This document shows positions 46,351-58,800 of a stretch of DNA of 64,000 nt, in pieces (position 1 is the first letter of the stretch; every line of letters starts with the position of its first letter). Source of the stretch: Shewanella salipaludis (GTDB lineage: Bacteria; Pseudomonadota; Gammaproteobacteria; Enterobacterales; Shewanellaceae); the NCBI RefSeq assembly GCF_012911865.1, contig NZ_JAAXYH010000005.1, forward strand, positions 1-64,000, in the 5' to 3' direction. The translations under genes were made by a program, and so were the position numbers. The notes beneath the pieces are model-generated. The model was not told the origin of the DNA. It did not search any database and was given only the letters and a program-made list of their open reading frames with translations.

Positions 46351-47190
46351 GTGCTGAAACCAGCAGTCTCTTATTCCGTGCCGGATGATCTGAATGTGCG
46401 TTTAGTACAGGTCACAGATCCCCATCTGTTTGCCGACCCAGATACCCGGCTGCTGGGGGTCAATACCGCCGCCAGCCTGACCGCGGTGCTCGACTGTATT
46501 CAAGATGCGCACCATGAGCCAGAGCTGCTGCTCGCGACCGGCGATATCAGCCAGGACTATTCTCCAGGCTCCTATCGACAATTTGTCGAGCTGGTCACCC
46601 CCCTGGGATTACCTTGTCACTATTTACCCGGTAATCACGACGATGTCGGCGTCATGGCGGCGCATATGCGCCACCAGGGCATCTTCGCCCAGCAACGCAT
46701 CCTGCTGGGATGCTGGCAGATACTGATGCTGGACTCGACCGTGCCGGGCAAGGCCGGCGGTTTCATGGCCGAAGAGCAGTTTGAGTTGATCGAACAGGCC
46801 ATCGCCGCCGAGCCGGCGCGGCATGTACTTCTGGTGATGCATCACAACCCGGTATTGCTCAACAGTGCCTGGCTGGATAAGCACTGGATGACCAATGGTA
46901 CCGACTTGCTCACCAGGGTAGCTGCCTATCCTCAGGTCAAGGCGTTGCTCTGGGGCCATGTGCACCAGGCCATGGACAGCCAGTATCAGGGCCCCCATGG
47001 ACAGATTAAACTCCTGGCGACCCCCTCAAGTTGCATTCAATTTGCGCCATTGGCGCCGGAATTCACTTTAGATGAGCGCCAGCCTGGTTATCGTTTGCTG
47101 GAGTTAAGAGTGGATGGTAGCATTCTCACCCAAGTGTATCGTGTGCCGGGAAATCGTTTCCGTGCCGATGCTGAAGCCGGCGGTTATTGA
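46351..47190 (+). CDS. cpdA: 3',5'-cyclic-AMP phosphodiesterase CpdA
   Basis: A 279-residue calcineurin-like metallophosphoesterase lowering cAMP. Metal ligands: T-D-P-H-L near residue 23, G-D-I-S-Q-D, G-N-H-D-D and G-H-V-H. The start is GTG. cAMP-CRP controls anaerobic respiration in shewanellae, so the enzyme may influence it (inference). Confidence 0.93.
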   Translation: MLKPAVSYSVPDDLNVRLVQVTDPHLFADPDTRLLGVNTAASLTAVLDCIQDAHHEPELLLATGDISQDYSPGSYRQFVELVTPLGLPCHYLPGNHDDVGVMAAHMRHQGIFAQQRILLGCWQILMLDSTVPGKAGGFMAEEQFELIEQAIAAEPARHVLLVMHHNPVLLNSAWLDKHWMTNGTDLLTRVAAYPQVKALLWGHVHQAMDSQYQGPHGQIKLLATPSSCIQFAPLAPEFTLDERQPGYRLLELRVDGSILTQVYRVPGNRFRADAEAGGY

Positions 47191-47232
47191 GTTAGCGTGA
47201 CATAGCTAGTGTTGACCGCAGCGTGAGGACAT

Positions 47233-47808
47233 ATGCTGCTCTATATACATGGGTTTAACAGCTCTCCCCTGTCGGATAAAGGCAGGGTGACGGCACAATT
47301 TATCGCGCAACATCATCCAGGGTTACGCTTCTATCAACCACAACTGGCCACAGCGCCCGAGGTGGCGATGGCGGAGCTCTGTCTGCTGGTGGAAACACAA
47401 GTGCAGGCCGGCGAGCCTCTGGCTTACATAGGCTCGTCTCTCGGCGGTTATTATGCCAGCTATCTGGCCGAGCGCTACGGTGGCAGGGCAGCCCTAATCA
47501 ACCCGGCGGTGAGACCCTTCGACTTGTTTGACGACTTCATCGGCATCCAATACAACCCCTATACCCGGGAGAGTTATCGGGTCTTGCCCGAGCATAAGCA
47601 ACAGCTGGTACAATTCGATACTCAGGTTATACGTAATCCGGAGCGTTTTTTGGTATGCTTGCAAACCGGCGATGAGGTATTGGATTACAGAGCGGCGCTG
47701 CATAAGTATGCTTGCTGCCAACTGCATATCGAAGCCGGCGGCGACCACAGTTTTGTGGGGTATGAGCAACAGCTGCAGCGCATGAGTCAATTCCTATGCT
47801 TGCCTTGA
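47233..47808 (+). CDS. yqiA: Alpha/beta-hydrolase esterase YqiA
   Basis: A 191-residue esterase. Y-I-H-G-F-N-S-S-P near residue 3, nucleophile serine in G-S-S-L-G-G-Y-Y near residues 68-75, and a catalytic histidine in G-D-H-S-F near residue 172. Natural substrate unknown. Directly upstream of parE. Confidence 0.92.
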   Translation: MLLYIHGFNSSPLSDKGRVTAQFIAQHHPGLRFYQPQLATAPEVAMAELCLLVETQVQAGEPLAYIGSSLGGYYASYLAERYGGRAALINPAVRPFDLFDDFIGIQYNPYTRESYRVLPEHKQQLVQFDTQVIRNPERFLVCLQTGDEVLDYRAALHKYACCQLHIEAGGDHSFVGYEQQLQRMSQFLCLP

Positions 47809-47845
47809 CAAACAGACATGTAGGGCCGCACCATGGCCTGAATAA

Positions 47846-49750
<1,905 letters not shown>

Positions 49751-49786
49751 CCTTGTCCATTCTGCCGAGAACAATAATATTAAGGC

Positions 49787-50971
49787 ATGCAAAGAATCAT
49801 AATGTTGTCTATTAAAGCACTGAATTATATTAACTTACGTTGGCTTGGTTCGAGCGTTGCCCTGGCCCTCTTGGTGTCGGGGCAGGCCTATGCCGGTTAT
49901 CAGTCGATAGTGATTACCGTCACCAAAGGTTTCGGCTTGACCCTGTACGCCTCCGAGCTGGGGGATGCCAAGGGCATGGCACTTGGCGACGAAGGTACCT
50001 TGTTTGTCGGTTCGGGCAAGAGCGGCAGCATCAATGCCCTGGTCGACAGCGATCAGGATGGCCGGGTCGACAAACGCTATCTCATCAGCGACGAGCTGAC
50101 CTCTCCCGAGGCCATCGCCTTCCATGATGGCGATCTCTATGTGGCCATAGAAGATCGCATATTGCGCTATGTTGACATAGAGCAGCGGCTGCGTCGTCCC
50201 GGCAGGCCGAAAGAGATCTATAGCAAGTTGCCGGAAGAGAGCCGCAAAGGTACCCGGGCGATGCGCTTCGGCCCGGATGGCCGTCTCTATGTCGCCATCG
50301 GCGCCCCCTGTAATGTATGTGAATCGCCGGCCCCCTTCGGCAGCATCATAGCCATAGACGTAGACACGGGCGACAGCGAGCAGATAGCCACCGGGATACG
50401 TGATGTGACCGGGTTGGACTGGTCACCGGTTGACGGCAAGTTGTGGTTCGCCGATAAGGGCCGCGACTGGATGGGGGATAATTTACCGGCCGATGAGATC
50501 AACAGAGTCGACATCAAGGGTGCCCATTATGGCTTTCCCTATGTGCATGCCAAGGATGTGATAGAGCCGGCCTATGACAAGCCGAAGAATTTAAAGGTCA
50601 CGGCGCCCATCTTCGAGCTGCCGGCCCATGTGGCCCCGACCGGGATGGCCTTCTACCGTGGCAAGCAATTTCCCGAGAAATATCACCAACAGTTGTTCGT
50701 CGCCGAAAATGGCTCATGGAATCGCTCCAGCAAGGTGGGTTATCAGATAGTCATGCTGGATGTGGCCGATAATCAGGTGCTTAGCCGTCACACTGTGGTG
50801 AGTTTTCTGGATGGCGAGTTTCCTGTCGCCCGGCCATACGCGGTCATTAACGCCCCGGGAGGTGCCATGTATATTTCGGACGATCTCAAGGGCAATGTGT
50901 ATCGCCTCTATTACAAGGGGATAGAGCCGGCTGCCCCCCAGGAACAAGAACAGGAATCGACTAATGAGTGA
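49787..50971 (+). CDS. PQQ-dependent sugar dehydrogenase-like exported protein
   Basis: A 394-residue periplasmic beta-propeller of the soluble glucose/sorbosone dehydrogenase class. The signal peptide ends at G-Q-A-Y-A (about residue 36). Notable are a calcium-loop-like D-S-D-Q-D-G-R-V-D (87-95), a C-x-x-C (175, 178), and [11 protein letters not shown] near 235. Substrate and PQQ use unproven. It lies between parE and parC and overlaps parC by eight bases. A second ATG (49802) is an alternative start. Confidence 0.75.
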   Translation: MQRIIMLSIKALNYINLRWLGSSVALALLVSGQAYAGYQSIVITVTKGFGLTLYASELGDAKGMALGDEGTLFVGSGKSGSINALVDSDQDGRVDKRYLISDELTSPEAIAFHDGDLYVAIEDRILRYVDIEQRLRRPGRPKEIYSKLPEESRKGTRAMRFGPDGRLYVAIGAPCNVCESPAPFGSIIAIDVDTGDSEQIATGIRDVTGLDWSPVDGKLWFADKGRDWMGDNLPADEINRVDIKGAHYGFPYVHAKDVIEPAYDKPKNLKVTAPIFELPAHVAPTGMAFYRGKQFPEKYHQQLFVAENGSWNRSSKVGYQIVMLDVADNQVLSRHTVVSFLDGEFPVARPYAVINAPGGAMYISDDLKGNVYRLYYKGIEPAAPQEQEQESTNE

Positions 50972-53231
50972 TGCGATAGAGTTAAGTCTGGATGGGGTAG
51001 AGCAGATGCCGCTGCGGCGCTTTACCGAAGAGGCTTATCTGAACTATTCCATGTATGTGATCATGGACAGGGCCCTGCCGCACATAGGCGACGGTCTCAA
51101 GCCGGTTCAGCGCCGCATTATTTATGCCATGAGTGAATTGGGCCTGTCGGCCCAGTCCAAACCCAAGAAATCGGCCCGTACCGTGGGGGACGTGCTGGGT
51201 AAGTACCATCCCCATGGCGACAGCGCCTGTTACGAAGCCATGGTGTTGATGGCGCAGCCCTTCTCTTACCGCTATCCCCTGGTGGACGGCCAGGGTAACT
51301 GGGGCGCGCCCGACGATCCCAAGTCCTTCGCCGCCATGCGTTACACAGAAGCCAAGTTGTCCAAGTTTTCCGAGGTCTTGTTGAGCGAGCTGGGGCAGGG
51401 CACGGTCGAATGGGGCGCCAACTTCGACGGCACCCTCAAAGAGCCCAAGGTGTTGCCGGCGCGGCTGCCGCACATATTGCTCAACGGCATCACAGGCATA
51501 GCCGTGGGCATGGCGACCGACATACCGCCCCATAACGTGCGCGAGCTGGTGGCCGCCTGTGTCGAGCTGCTGGATAATCCCAAGACGGAGCTGCCACGCC
51601 TGATGGAGCTGGTGCCGGCACCCGACTATCCGACCGAAGCCGAGATCATCACCCCGGCGAGCGACATAGCCAAGATTTACGAGACGGGGCGCGGCTCGCT
51701 GAAGATGCGCGCCGTGTACAGCCTGGACAACGGCGAGATCATCATCACAGCGCTGCCGCACCAGGCCGGCAGCGGCAAGATATTGGAACAGATAGCCGCC
51801 CAGATGCAGGCCAAGAAGCTGCCCATGGTGGCGGATCTGCGCGACGAATCGGATCACGAGAATCCCGTGCGTTTGGTGGTGGTGCCGCGTTCCAATCGCG
51901 TCGACTGTGAGCAACTGATGGCGCACCTGTTCGCCACCACAGATCTGGAGAAGAGTTTCAGGGTCAACCTCAATGTCCTCGGGCTCGATGGTCGCCCCAG
52001 GGTGAAGGGGCTCAAACAGCTGCTGACCGAGTGGCTGGAATTCAGGGTAGAGACGGTCAGACGCCGCCTGGAATTCCGTTTGGATAAGGTGCTCTCCAGG
52101 CTGCATATCCTCGAGGCGTTGATGGTCGCCTTCCTCAATATTGACGAAGTGATAGAGATCATACGTTTCCATGACGAGCCCAAGGCCGAGCTGATGGCGC
52201 GTTTTTCGCTGACGGACAAACAGGCCGAAGCGATACTCGAACTCAAGCTGCGCCATCTGGCGAAGCTGGAAGAGTTCAAGATCACCGCCGAGCAGGACGA
52301 ACTGGAGGCCGAACGCCAGAAGCTCGAACTCTTGCTGGGTTCGGAGCGTCGTCTCAAGACGCTGATCAAGAAAGAATTGCTGCAGGATGGTGAGACCTTC
52401 GGTGACGACAGGCGCTCGCCAATAGTGCTGAGAAATGAATCCAAGGCGCTGAGCGAGCAAGAGTTGTTGCCGACCGAGGCCGTGACAGTAGTGCTGTCGG
52501 AGAAGGGCTGGGTACGTTGCGCCAAGGGCCACGATGTCGATGCCCAGGCGCTGTCTTACAAGGCGGGGGACCAGTTCCTCTGCAGTGCCATGGGCCGCAG
52601 CAACCAGGCGGCGTTGTTCATCGACTCCTCCGGGCGCGCCTTCGCCACCGACAGTCATACCTTGCCGTCGGCCCGCAGCCAGGGCGAGCCGATCACCACC
52701 CGCTTCAACATGGCCCCGGGTGAAACCATGCAGCATGTGTTGATGGGCGAGGACGAGCAATGCTTCCTGTTGGCCAGCGACGCCGGCTATGGTTTCATCT
52801 GCGCCTATGGCGACATGGTGTCACGCAACAAGGCGGGTAAGGCCCTCTTGAGTCTGCCGGCTAACGCCAGGTCCTTGCCTCCCAGGCTTATCGACAAGGC
52901 GAAGGCAACCTCCATCCTGGCGATCACCAACGAAGGCCGCATGCTGCTGTTTGCATTGGATGCCCTGCCGCAGTTATCCAAGGGTAAAGGCAATAAGGTC
53001 ATAGGCATTCCCGGCGAACGCGCCAAGAGCCGGGAAGAGCTGCTGACTCACCTGCAACTGGTGCCGGCCGATACGTCTGTGACTCTGTGGGCGGGTAAGC
53101 GCAAGCTGACCCTCAAGCCCGGCGATCTCGAGCATTATCGCGGCGAACGTGGCCGCCGTGGTGCCAAGTTGCCGAGGGGACTGCAGCGGGTCGACAGTGT
53201 CGAGTTGGGGGATGGCGAGACCCAGAGCTGA
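50964..53231 (+). CDS. parC: DNA topoisomerase IV subunit A
   Basis: A 755-residue DNA-cleaving subunit. The active tyrosine is Tyr127 in A-M-R-Y-T-E. The quinolone region reads H-G-D-S-A-C-Y-E with Ser87 and Glu91, the sensitive form (equivalent to Ser80 and Glu84 in E. coli). The C-terminal pinwheel follows from about residue 500. Translation probably coupled to the dehydrogenase-like gene. Confidence 0.97.
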   Translation: MSDAIELSLDGVEQMPLRRFTEEAYLNYSMYVIMDRALPHIGDGLKPVQRRIIYAMSELGLSAQSKPKKSARTVGDVLGKYHPHGDSACYEAMVLMAQPFSYRYPLVDGQGNWGAPDDPKSFAAMRYTEAKLSKFSEVLLSELGQGTVEWGANFDGTLKEPKVLPARLPHILLNGITGIAVGMATDIPPHNVRELVAACVELLDNPKTELPRLMELVPAPDYPTEAEIITPASDIAKIYETGRGSLKMRAVYSLDNGEIIITALPHQAGSGKILEQIAAQMQAKKLPMVADLRDESDHENPVRLVVVPRSNRVDCEQLMAHLFATTDLEKSFRVNLNVLGLDGRPRVKGLKQLLTEWLEFRVETVRRRLEFRLDKVLSRLHILEALMVAFLNIDEVIEIIRFHDEPKAELMARFSLTDKQAEAILELKLRHLAKLEEFKITAEQDELEAERQKLELLLGSERRLKTLIKKELLQDGETFGDDRRSPIVLRNESKALSEQELLPTEAVTVVLSEKGWVRCAKGHDVDAQALSYKAGDQFLCSAMGRSNQAALFIDSSGRAFATDSHTLPSARSQGEPITTRFNMAPGETMQHVLMGEDEQCFLLASDAGYGFICAYGDMVSRNKAGKALLSLPANARSLPPRLIDKAKATSILAITNEGRMLLFALDALPQLSKGKGNKVIGIPGERAKSREELLTHLQLVPADTSVTLWAGKRKLTLKPGDLEHYRGERGRRGAKLPRGLQRVDSVELGDGETQS

Positions 53232-53247
53232 TTTGGGATTGCCTAGA

Positions 53248-53282
53248 CATAAAAAATGCTGCCAATGGCAGCATTTTTTATG
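53248..53282. terminator. Bidirectional terminator parC / bfd
   Basis: A perfect 16-bp palindrome (CATAAAAAATGCTGCC and complement) with a three-base loop and A/T tracts on both sides between convergent genes. Confidence 0.93.
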
Positions 53283-53320
53283 TCTATCGTGAGTGGCGCT
53301 ATCGGCTTAGGTGTCTGTGC

Positions 53321-53512
53321 TCAGGCCACTTCGTAATAATTGGGTTCTATCTCGAGTTGGTTCTGGATGATCTGCGTCGCCATTCTGGCGCACTTGCCGC
53401 ATTGGCTGGCGACCCCTAAACGCTTCTTCACGTCGGCCAATGATGCGTCGCCCTGGCCCACGGCCTGTTTGATCTGGCTATCGGTAATCGCATGGCAAAG
53501 GCAAACATACAT
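53321..53512 (-). CDS. bfd: Bacterioferritin-associated ferredoxin
   Basis: A 63-residue [2Fe-2S] protein that reduces bacterioferritin to mobilise iron. Cluster cysteines are Cys4, Cys6, Cys38 and Cys41 (C-x-C and C-x-x-C). ATG 53512 has GGAG seven bases upstream; the open frame further upstream is not homologous. A Fur-like site at 53622-53640 suggests induction on iron starvation. bfr is not adjacent. Confidence 0.93.
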   Translation of the reverse strand: MYVCLCHAITDSQIKQAVGQGDASLADVKKRLGVASQCGKCARMATQIIQNQLEIEPNYYEVA

Positions 53513-53621
53513 AGGGTGACTCCAATCTCGTTTCGCGGCCGTCGCTTGGCCGCATCTGCTGTGTCGTGCTGTGGATCTCATGGGGCGACGCTGCGCTCTC
53601 CCTCGAATGGCGCCAAGTATA

Positions 53622-53640
53622 AATAAGAATACTTCTCAAT
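53622..53640. promoter_or_regulatory. Fur box upstream of bfd
   Basis: Read on the minus strand, ATTGAGAAGTATTCTTATT matches the gammaproteobacterial Fur box AATGAGAATnATTCTCATT at 15 of 18 defined bases. It is about 110 bases upstream of bfd. Confidence 0.6.
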
Positions 53641-53802
53641 ACTAATAACCATTGGCTATAATTTAGCGTCCAATTTGCTGTTCGAGGAATAACCAAGGAG
53701 GGCCGAAAATCCAGGCTGGCCCTGAGATGGGCAGGCGTTGCTGCCTAAGTTGCTGAGGCATAATGTAAAGCGGCTCGGCTGCCTTTCAGCCCGGATAGCA
53801 TC

Positions 53803-54729
53803 TCAATAGCCACGCTCGAAATCGACCCTATGGGCCAGCGGCTGGCCCGCCAGCAACTTGTGATAGTTGGCCGTGAAAATGTCCACTACCTGTTCGGGAA
53901 AACTGGGAGCGGCGATATGCGGGGTGATGGTGGCATTGGTGCGCTCCCAGATGGGGTGTTCGGCCGGCAGGGGTTCCTGATTGAAGACGTCCAGAATCGC
54001 CTGTTGCTCGGGATTGGCGGCCAGCTGCAGATTGAGGGCGTCGAGATCCAACACGTCGCCCCGCCCCAGGTTGAACAGTACGGCATCCGGCTTGAGCAAC
54101 GCCAGCATAATGGCATTGAGGCGGCCACGGGTCTCTGGGGTGCTGGGCAACAGGCTGGCGATGGCATCGGCCTGGGGCAGGTATTGTGGCAGCGCGTCCA
54201 GGGTCGCTATCTCATCGAACTCGGGTACCTGGGTGGCACTGCGATTCAGCCCCACTACCCGCATGCCGAAGTGTTTGGCTGTCTGGGCTATATGCCTGGC
54301 AATGGAGCCTGTGCCGAGCAGGAGCAAGGTCTGGCCCTGGAGTGTCTTGTAACTGCCGGGCAGCCATTGCCTCAATTGCTGCTGCGACTTGTATCTCAGG
54401 TGTTCTCTCTGATGCGCCAACAGGTAGCCGAACAGGTACTCGCTCATCAACGGGCCGAAGATGCCGCGGATATTGGTCAGCTGGTAGTCGCGCCTCTGCC
54501 TGGGTTTAGTCAGGGCATCGACACCGGCGAAAGTGGATTGCAGCCAGCGCAAGTCTCTGGCATGGGCCAGCAGGGGGGCGGCGAGTGCGGGTTCGGCCAA
54601 CCAGATGTCGGCTTCCTGGATGCTCAGGGGATCGTCCCCCAGCAGTGTCAGTCCGGGAAGTGGGCTGGCGGCCAGTAACTGGCGGTAACGGCTATTCTCC
54701 CGGGTTAACAAGAGTAACTTGTGTCTCAT
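53803..54729 (-). CDS. D-2-hydroxyacid dehydrogenase family protein
   Basis: A 308-residue NAD(P)-dependent dehydrogenase. Dinucleotide loop G-T-G-S-I-A near residue 140; arginine region and glutamate/histidine couple near 232 to 280 (L-D-V-F-N-Q-E-P-L-P and T-P-H-I-A). Closest in form to GhrA/glyoxylate reductase-like enzymes; substrate not defined. Divergent from the DUF3392 gene. Confidence 0.88.
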   Translation of the reverse strand: MRHKLLLLTRENSRYRQLLAASPLPGLTLLGDDPLSIQEADIWLAEPALAAPLLAHARDLRWLQSTFAGVDALTKPRQRRDYQLTNIRGIFGPLMSEYLFGYLLAHQREHLRYKSQQQLRQWLPGSYKTLQGQTLLLLGTGSIARHIAQTAKHFGMRVVGLNRSATQVPEFDEIATLDALPQYLPQADAIASLLPSTPETRGRLNAIMLALLKPDAVLFNLGRGDVLDLDALNLQLAANPEQQAILDVFNQEPLPAEHPIWERTNATITPHIAAPSFPEQVVDIFTANYHKLLAGQPLAHRVDFERGY

Positions 54730-54778
54730 ACTTTCTCCCCGTATCCTTGGCGTTATTTCTCAATCATATCGAGTATTT

Positions 54779-55111
54779 ATGGATAGCATCCTAGGGTTTC
54801 TTTCCCGCATGGGGGCCATGCTGCACCCTTGGCTCAACGAGATAGCCACCGCCATGGTCGCCTGCCTGATAGTGGTCTTCGGCGCCGACATCAATAGATT
54901 GTTGCGCCGCAACCTGGCGGGGCGCTCCTTCACGCTGCGCACCCTGATCTTCGTGTTGGTCAATGCCTTCGGCTACGGCATGTTGATAGTGACCCTGAGC
55001 CCCTGGCTGGCGCGGAAACTGGCGCACATGCCATCCTCTTGGATGCTGCTGCTGGTGGTCGCCGCCTTCCTGTTTGTCGGTGCCTGGGCCCAACGCAACC
55101 GTCAGGTGTAA
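54779..55111 (+). CDS. DUF3392 membrane protein
   Basis: A 110-residue protein with three hydrophobic helices (about 20-36, 53-72, 85-102). The G-A-D-I-N-R-L-L-R-R-N segment fits DUF3392. Start ATG 54779 has only a weak site upstream. Convergent with the phosphodiesterase gene. Function unknown. Confidence 0.75.
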   Translation: MDSILGFLSRMGAMLHPWLNEIATAMVACLIVVFGADINRLLRRNLAGRSFTLRTLIFVLVNAFGYGMLIVTLSPWLARKLAHMPSSWMLLLVVAAFLFVGAWAQRNRQV

Positions 55112-55124
55112 TTGTCTATCTGGC

Positions 55125-55859
55125 CTATTCGAACCAGTGGCTGTAATCCTGGCCCTGCCTGTTTGCCCGGCTCTCGGCAAGTGCCTCGGCGGCGCGGTCC
55201 GGATAGTTGCTGAAGATGCCGTCGACCCCCAGCTGCTGCAGCGCCCTGATATCATCGCCATCGTCCACAGTATAGACGTAGACGCGCACGCCCCTGGCAT
55301 GGGCATCCTCGATCAGGGCCCTGTCGATGAAGGCGATATCCAGGTGCAGTGAGAAGGCATTCAGCTGGCTGGCGATATTCGCCTTGTCCAGGGGGATGCC
55401 GGCAAGCAGGGGCGCCACCCTGGCATGGGGCAATGCCTGCTTGACCTGTTGCAGATAAGGATGATTGAAGGAGGAGATCAGCAGCTGCTCGGATCTATAT
55501 CCCAGCTCGGTCAGCGCCTTGGGGTAGAGCGCCAGGAAGGGCGTGACTGTGTCTATGCCTTTCAATTCTATGTTGATGATGCAACGCCCCCCGACAAACT
55601 CCAACACTTGCCACAGGCTGGGAATAGGCTCGCCGCCCACTCTGATGCCGGCCAGCTCGGCCCGGCTCGTCAGGTGAATAAGCCCCTTGCCCGAACTCTT
55701 GCCTTCGAGCCGGCGGTCATGGAATACCATCAGCTCGCCGGCGACATTGTGGACATCCAGCTCGATCGCCTCGGCGCCCAGCGCCAATGCCTTTTCCATC
55801 GCGGCCAGGGTATTCTCCGGGGCGTAACCGCTGGCCCCCCTATGGGCAAATATCAGCAT
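55125..55859 (-). CDS. Glycerophosphodiester phosphodiesterase (UgpQ-like)
   Basis: A 244-residue GDPD-fold enzyme releasing glycerol-3-phosphate from deacylated phospholipids. H-R-G-A-S-G-Y-A-P-E-N-T-L at residues 6-18, the metal ligands E-L-D-V-H near 34 and F-H-D-R-R-L near 47. No signal peptide, so cytosolic. Next to an MscK-like channel on the same strand. Confidence 0.92.
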   Translation of the reverse strand: MLIFAHRGASGYAPENTLAAMEKALALGAEAIELDVHNVAGELMVFHDRRLEGKSSGKGLIHLTSRAELAGIRVGGEPIPSLWQVLEFVGGRCIINIELKGIDTVTPFLALYPKALTELGYRSEQLLISSFNHPYLQQVKQALPHARVAPLLAGIPLDKANIASQLNAFSLHLDIAFIDRALIEDAHARGVRVYVYTVDDGDDIRALQQLGVDGIFSNYPDRAAEALAESRANRQGQDYSHWFE

Positions 55860-55884
55860 CTCATCATCCTGTTTCTGTTTGTCG

Positions 55885-58800
55885 TCAGCTTCTGATCAGG
55901 CTGGCGGTGTCTCTTTGCTGGCCGTTGTGAATATGGATTTCCATCTGTGGATAGGCCAGTTCCAGCTGGTTTTCCTTGAGCTTTCTGGTGATCCTCTTAT
56001 GCAGATCGTGGCGCAGCGGCCAGCGCGACGCCATCTCCTTGGCATAGGCCCTGACCTCATAGTCCTGGGTGTGCTTGCCAAAGCCGGCAAACCAGACCTC
56101 GGGCTCAGGGGTCTGTAGGGCGTCCTGGCATTCACGCACCGCCTGATAGAGCGAGGCCTCGACCTTGGCGGGATCCGAATCCCGGGCCACAGAGACATAG
56201 ACTATCACCCGGGTGATGGGATCCGACAGGGACCAGTTGATCAGCTGCTCAGTGATGAAGGCCTTGTTGGGGACTATGATCTCCTTCCTGTCCCAGTCTA
56301 TGATGGTGGTGGCGCGGATTTGGATCTTGCTGACCGTCCCGGTGAGCTCGCGTATGGTGACTGTGTCGCCGATGCGCACCGGCTTCTCGAACAATATGAT
56401 GAGACCCGAGATGAAGTTGGCGAAAATTTCCTGCAGGCCGAAACCTAAACCGACCGACAGGGCGGCGATCAGCCACTGGAGCTTGGACCATTCCATCCCC
56501 AGGGTCGAAAAGCCCACCAGCAGGCCGAAGAAGACCACCAGGTAGCGGCTGACCGTGGTGATGGCAAAGCCGGTTCCCGGGCTGAGATCCAATCTTTGCA
56601 AGAGTACCAGTTCCAGCAAGCCAGGCAGGTTGGTGGCTATCATCATGGAGAAGCCGACAATGACTATGGCAAACAGCAGAGACTTCAGGGTGATCGGCAG
56701 GGTCTGTTCCATGCCGTTGACCATGGCACTGCTGGTCCAGAGGCTGATGCCATCCAGGAAGGAAAACAGCGCCGTGTGGGTCTGAGTCCAGAGGCCGATC
56801 AGGCTGATGAGGAAGGCCAGCAGCAACAGGGAACGCACCAGGCCCAGGGACTGGCTGGAGATGGTGTCGAGATCGACCACAGGTTCCTCATAGCTGTCCG
56901 CCGTTTCGTTGATCCCGCCCTGAATCTCCCCCTTATCCCGCTGCGCCAGGCGTTCGGCCCGTTTCGCCTTGGCGCGATCGAAGGCGATGCGCCTGTGCTC
57001 TATCAGCATCCAGCGGCGGATCAGTTGATACAGCAGCAGGAAGCTCAATCCCAGCAGGAAAGAGAGCTGCAGTTGCAGCAACATCTGGAACGCGGTGAAG
57101 TAATAGCCGCGGATGGCCAGCACTGCGCTCACCAGGGGCACGAATATCAGGCCGCTCCACAACAGCTTCTGCAGCAGCTGTTTATTCTTGCCATCCTGTT
57201 GGGGTTCATTATGCTGCTTGGACAAGAGCAGCATGTCTTTATAGAGCAGGAATAACACCAGACAGAAGAGGATGAAGGCGCCGCGGCCTATGCTGTTGCG
57301 CACCAGGGATGCATCCAGCACTTCGGTGAAGCCCATCACCCAGATCAAGGGGCTGGCGACTATGACGAACTTCCTGAACCTGAGCTGCCCCAGCTGCAGC
57401 ACCTCACGCGGCCATTTGAAGTGGCCCACCATCACGCCTTTCTCCGATGCCAGCAGCCGGGTAAGCCGGTGCAGCAGATAGATGAGGCCGATGGCGAGTG
57501 TGCCCATGCCGATAGCCTGGACCGAGTTGCGCTCCGAGGCGTATAGGATCAGGCCCGCCACTATGATGGGGAAGGGCTTGACCAGGGCGTAGCCGAAGGT
57601 CGCAGTCAATGCCTTGAAGGTATAGATGAACTTGTCCTGGGTCACGTTACCTACGCGGGTGGCGTACTCGTCCATGGCGGCATTGAATCCCGGACTCAAC
57701 AGATCCTGGGCGACCAGACAGAGCACCAAGAGTATGATCCACCAGGACCAGTAGTTATTCTGTTCTGCCCAGGTTTGTTGCAGCTGCTGCCATTGACCTG
57801 GTTGCAGCAGCCAGAGACCGCTGCTGTGGACATCCGTCAGCCAGAGCTTGCTTATGCTGGCGGCATTGGGCACCCAGAATAAGTGTTCATTGAGGGTATT
57901 CTTCAGCGTTTGGTGCAGCTGGTTGAGTTGTTCGAAGTTAACTTTGAGTTTGGCCAGCTCGTTCAGATATTGATCGTAGCCCTGCAGCAGCTGCTCGATC
58001 AGCACTTGCTGGGAGGCGAGCAGTTTGAGCTGGAATTCGTTGAGCAGATTGCTCTGTTCATACCTCTGCTCGTTGATCGAGAGCTGTTGCTCCAGATGGT
58101 ATCTGGCCAGCCTGGCGTCGGCTATGTCGGCCTGCAGTCCTTCCTGACTCGGGGGTTTGGGCAGGGACTGCAGCATCTGCAGGAAACGCTCGCCGAAGGC
58201 CGAGTTCATCTTCACCCAGGTGATCTGTTCCTGGATATTGGTCAGCTGCTGCGACTGGGATTGGTACTGTTTCTCCGTGTCTTCCTGCTGTTCTATGGCA
58301 TTGCCTATCTGCAGCGTCAGGGTCTGAAGTTTCTGGCCATAGAGCTGGTTGGCATCGCTGAGTTGTTGGCTCAGGGGATCGGTGCCGGCTTCGCTGGGTT
58401 GCAGATTGTCAGCCAGGGTCGCCTCTGTCTGTTGCTGCCGTTTTTCACTCATGACCTTGTTGAGCGTCTCAATCTGAGTTTCTTGCTGGAGCAATTGCTG
58501 ACGCAGCAGCTGTAGTTGCAGCTGTGCCAGCTCGATACGCTTCTGGCTGCTGGCCAGCTCGGCTTCGTCCGTCGCCAGACTCTGTTCATACAGTAATCGC
58601 TGCGCCTGCTGCACCTGACCCTTGGGGGTGTCTATCGGGGCCAACTCCGTCTTCTGATGTTGGGTCAGCGCCTGTCTGGCCTTGGAGATGACACCGGGCA
58701 GGTTGTTGTGGCGCTGCAGCAGCTCGGCGACTTGCTGACTCAGCTGGGCTTCACTCTCCTTGAGCTCCGACAGGCGAAAATGTGCCATGGAGACTTGTTG

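Noticed and set aside
50982..52760. 592-codon open frame on the minus strand
   Set aside because: It lies wholly opposite parC and has no recognisable protein features; it is a mirror of parC's codon pattern.
53640..53802. Possible iron-regulated small RNA next to the Fur box
   Set aside because: A TATAAT occurs at 53657 on the plus strand, but there is no RyhB-like core and no terminator before the neighbouring gene.
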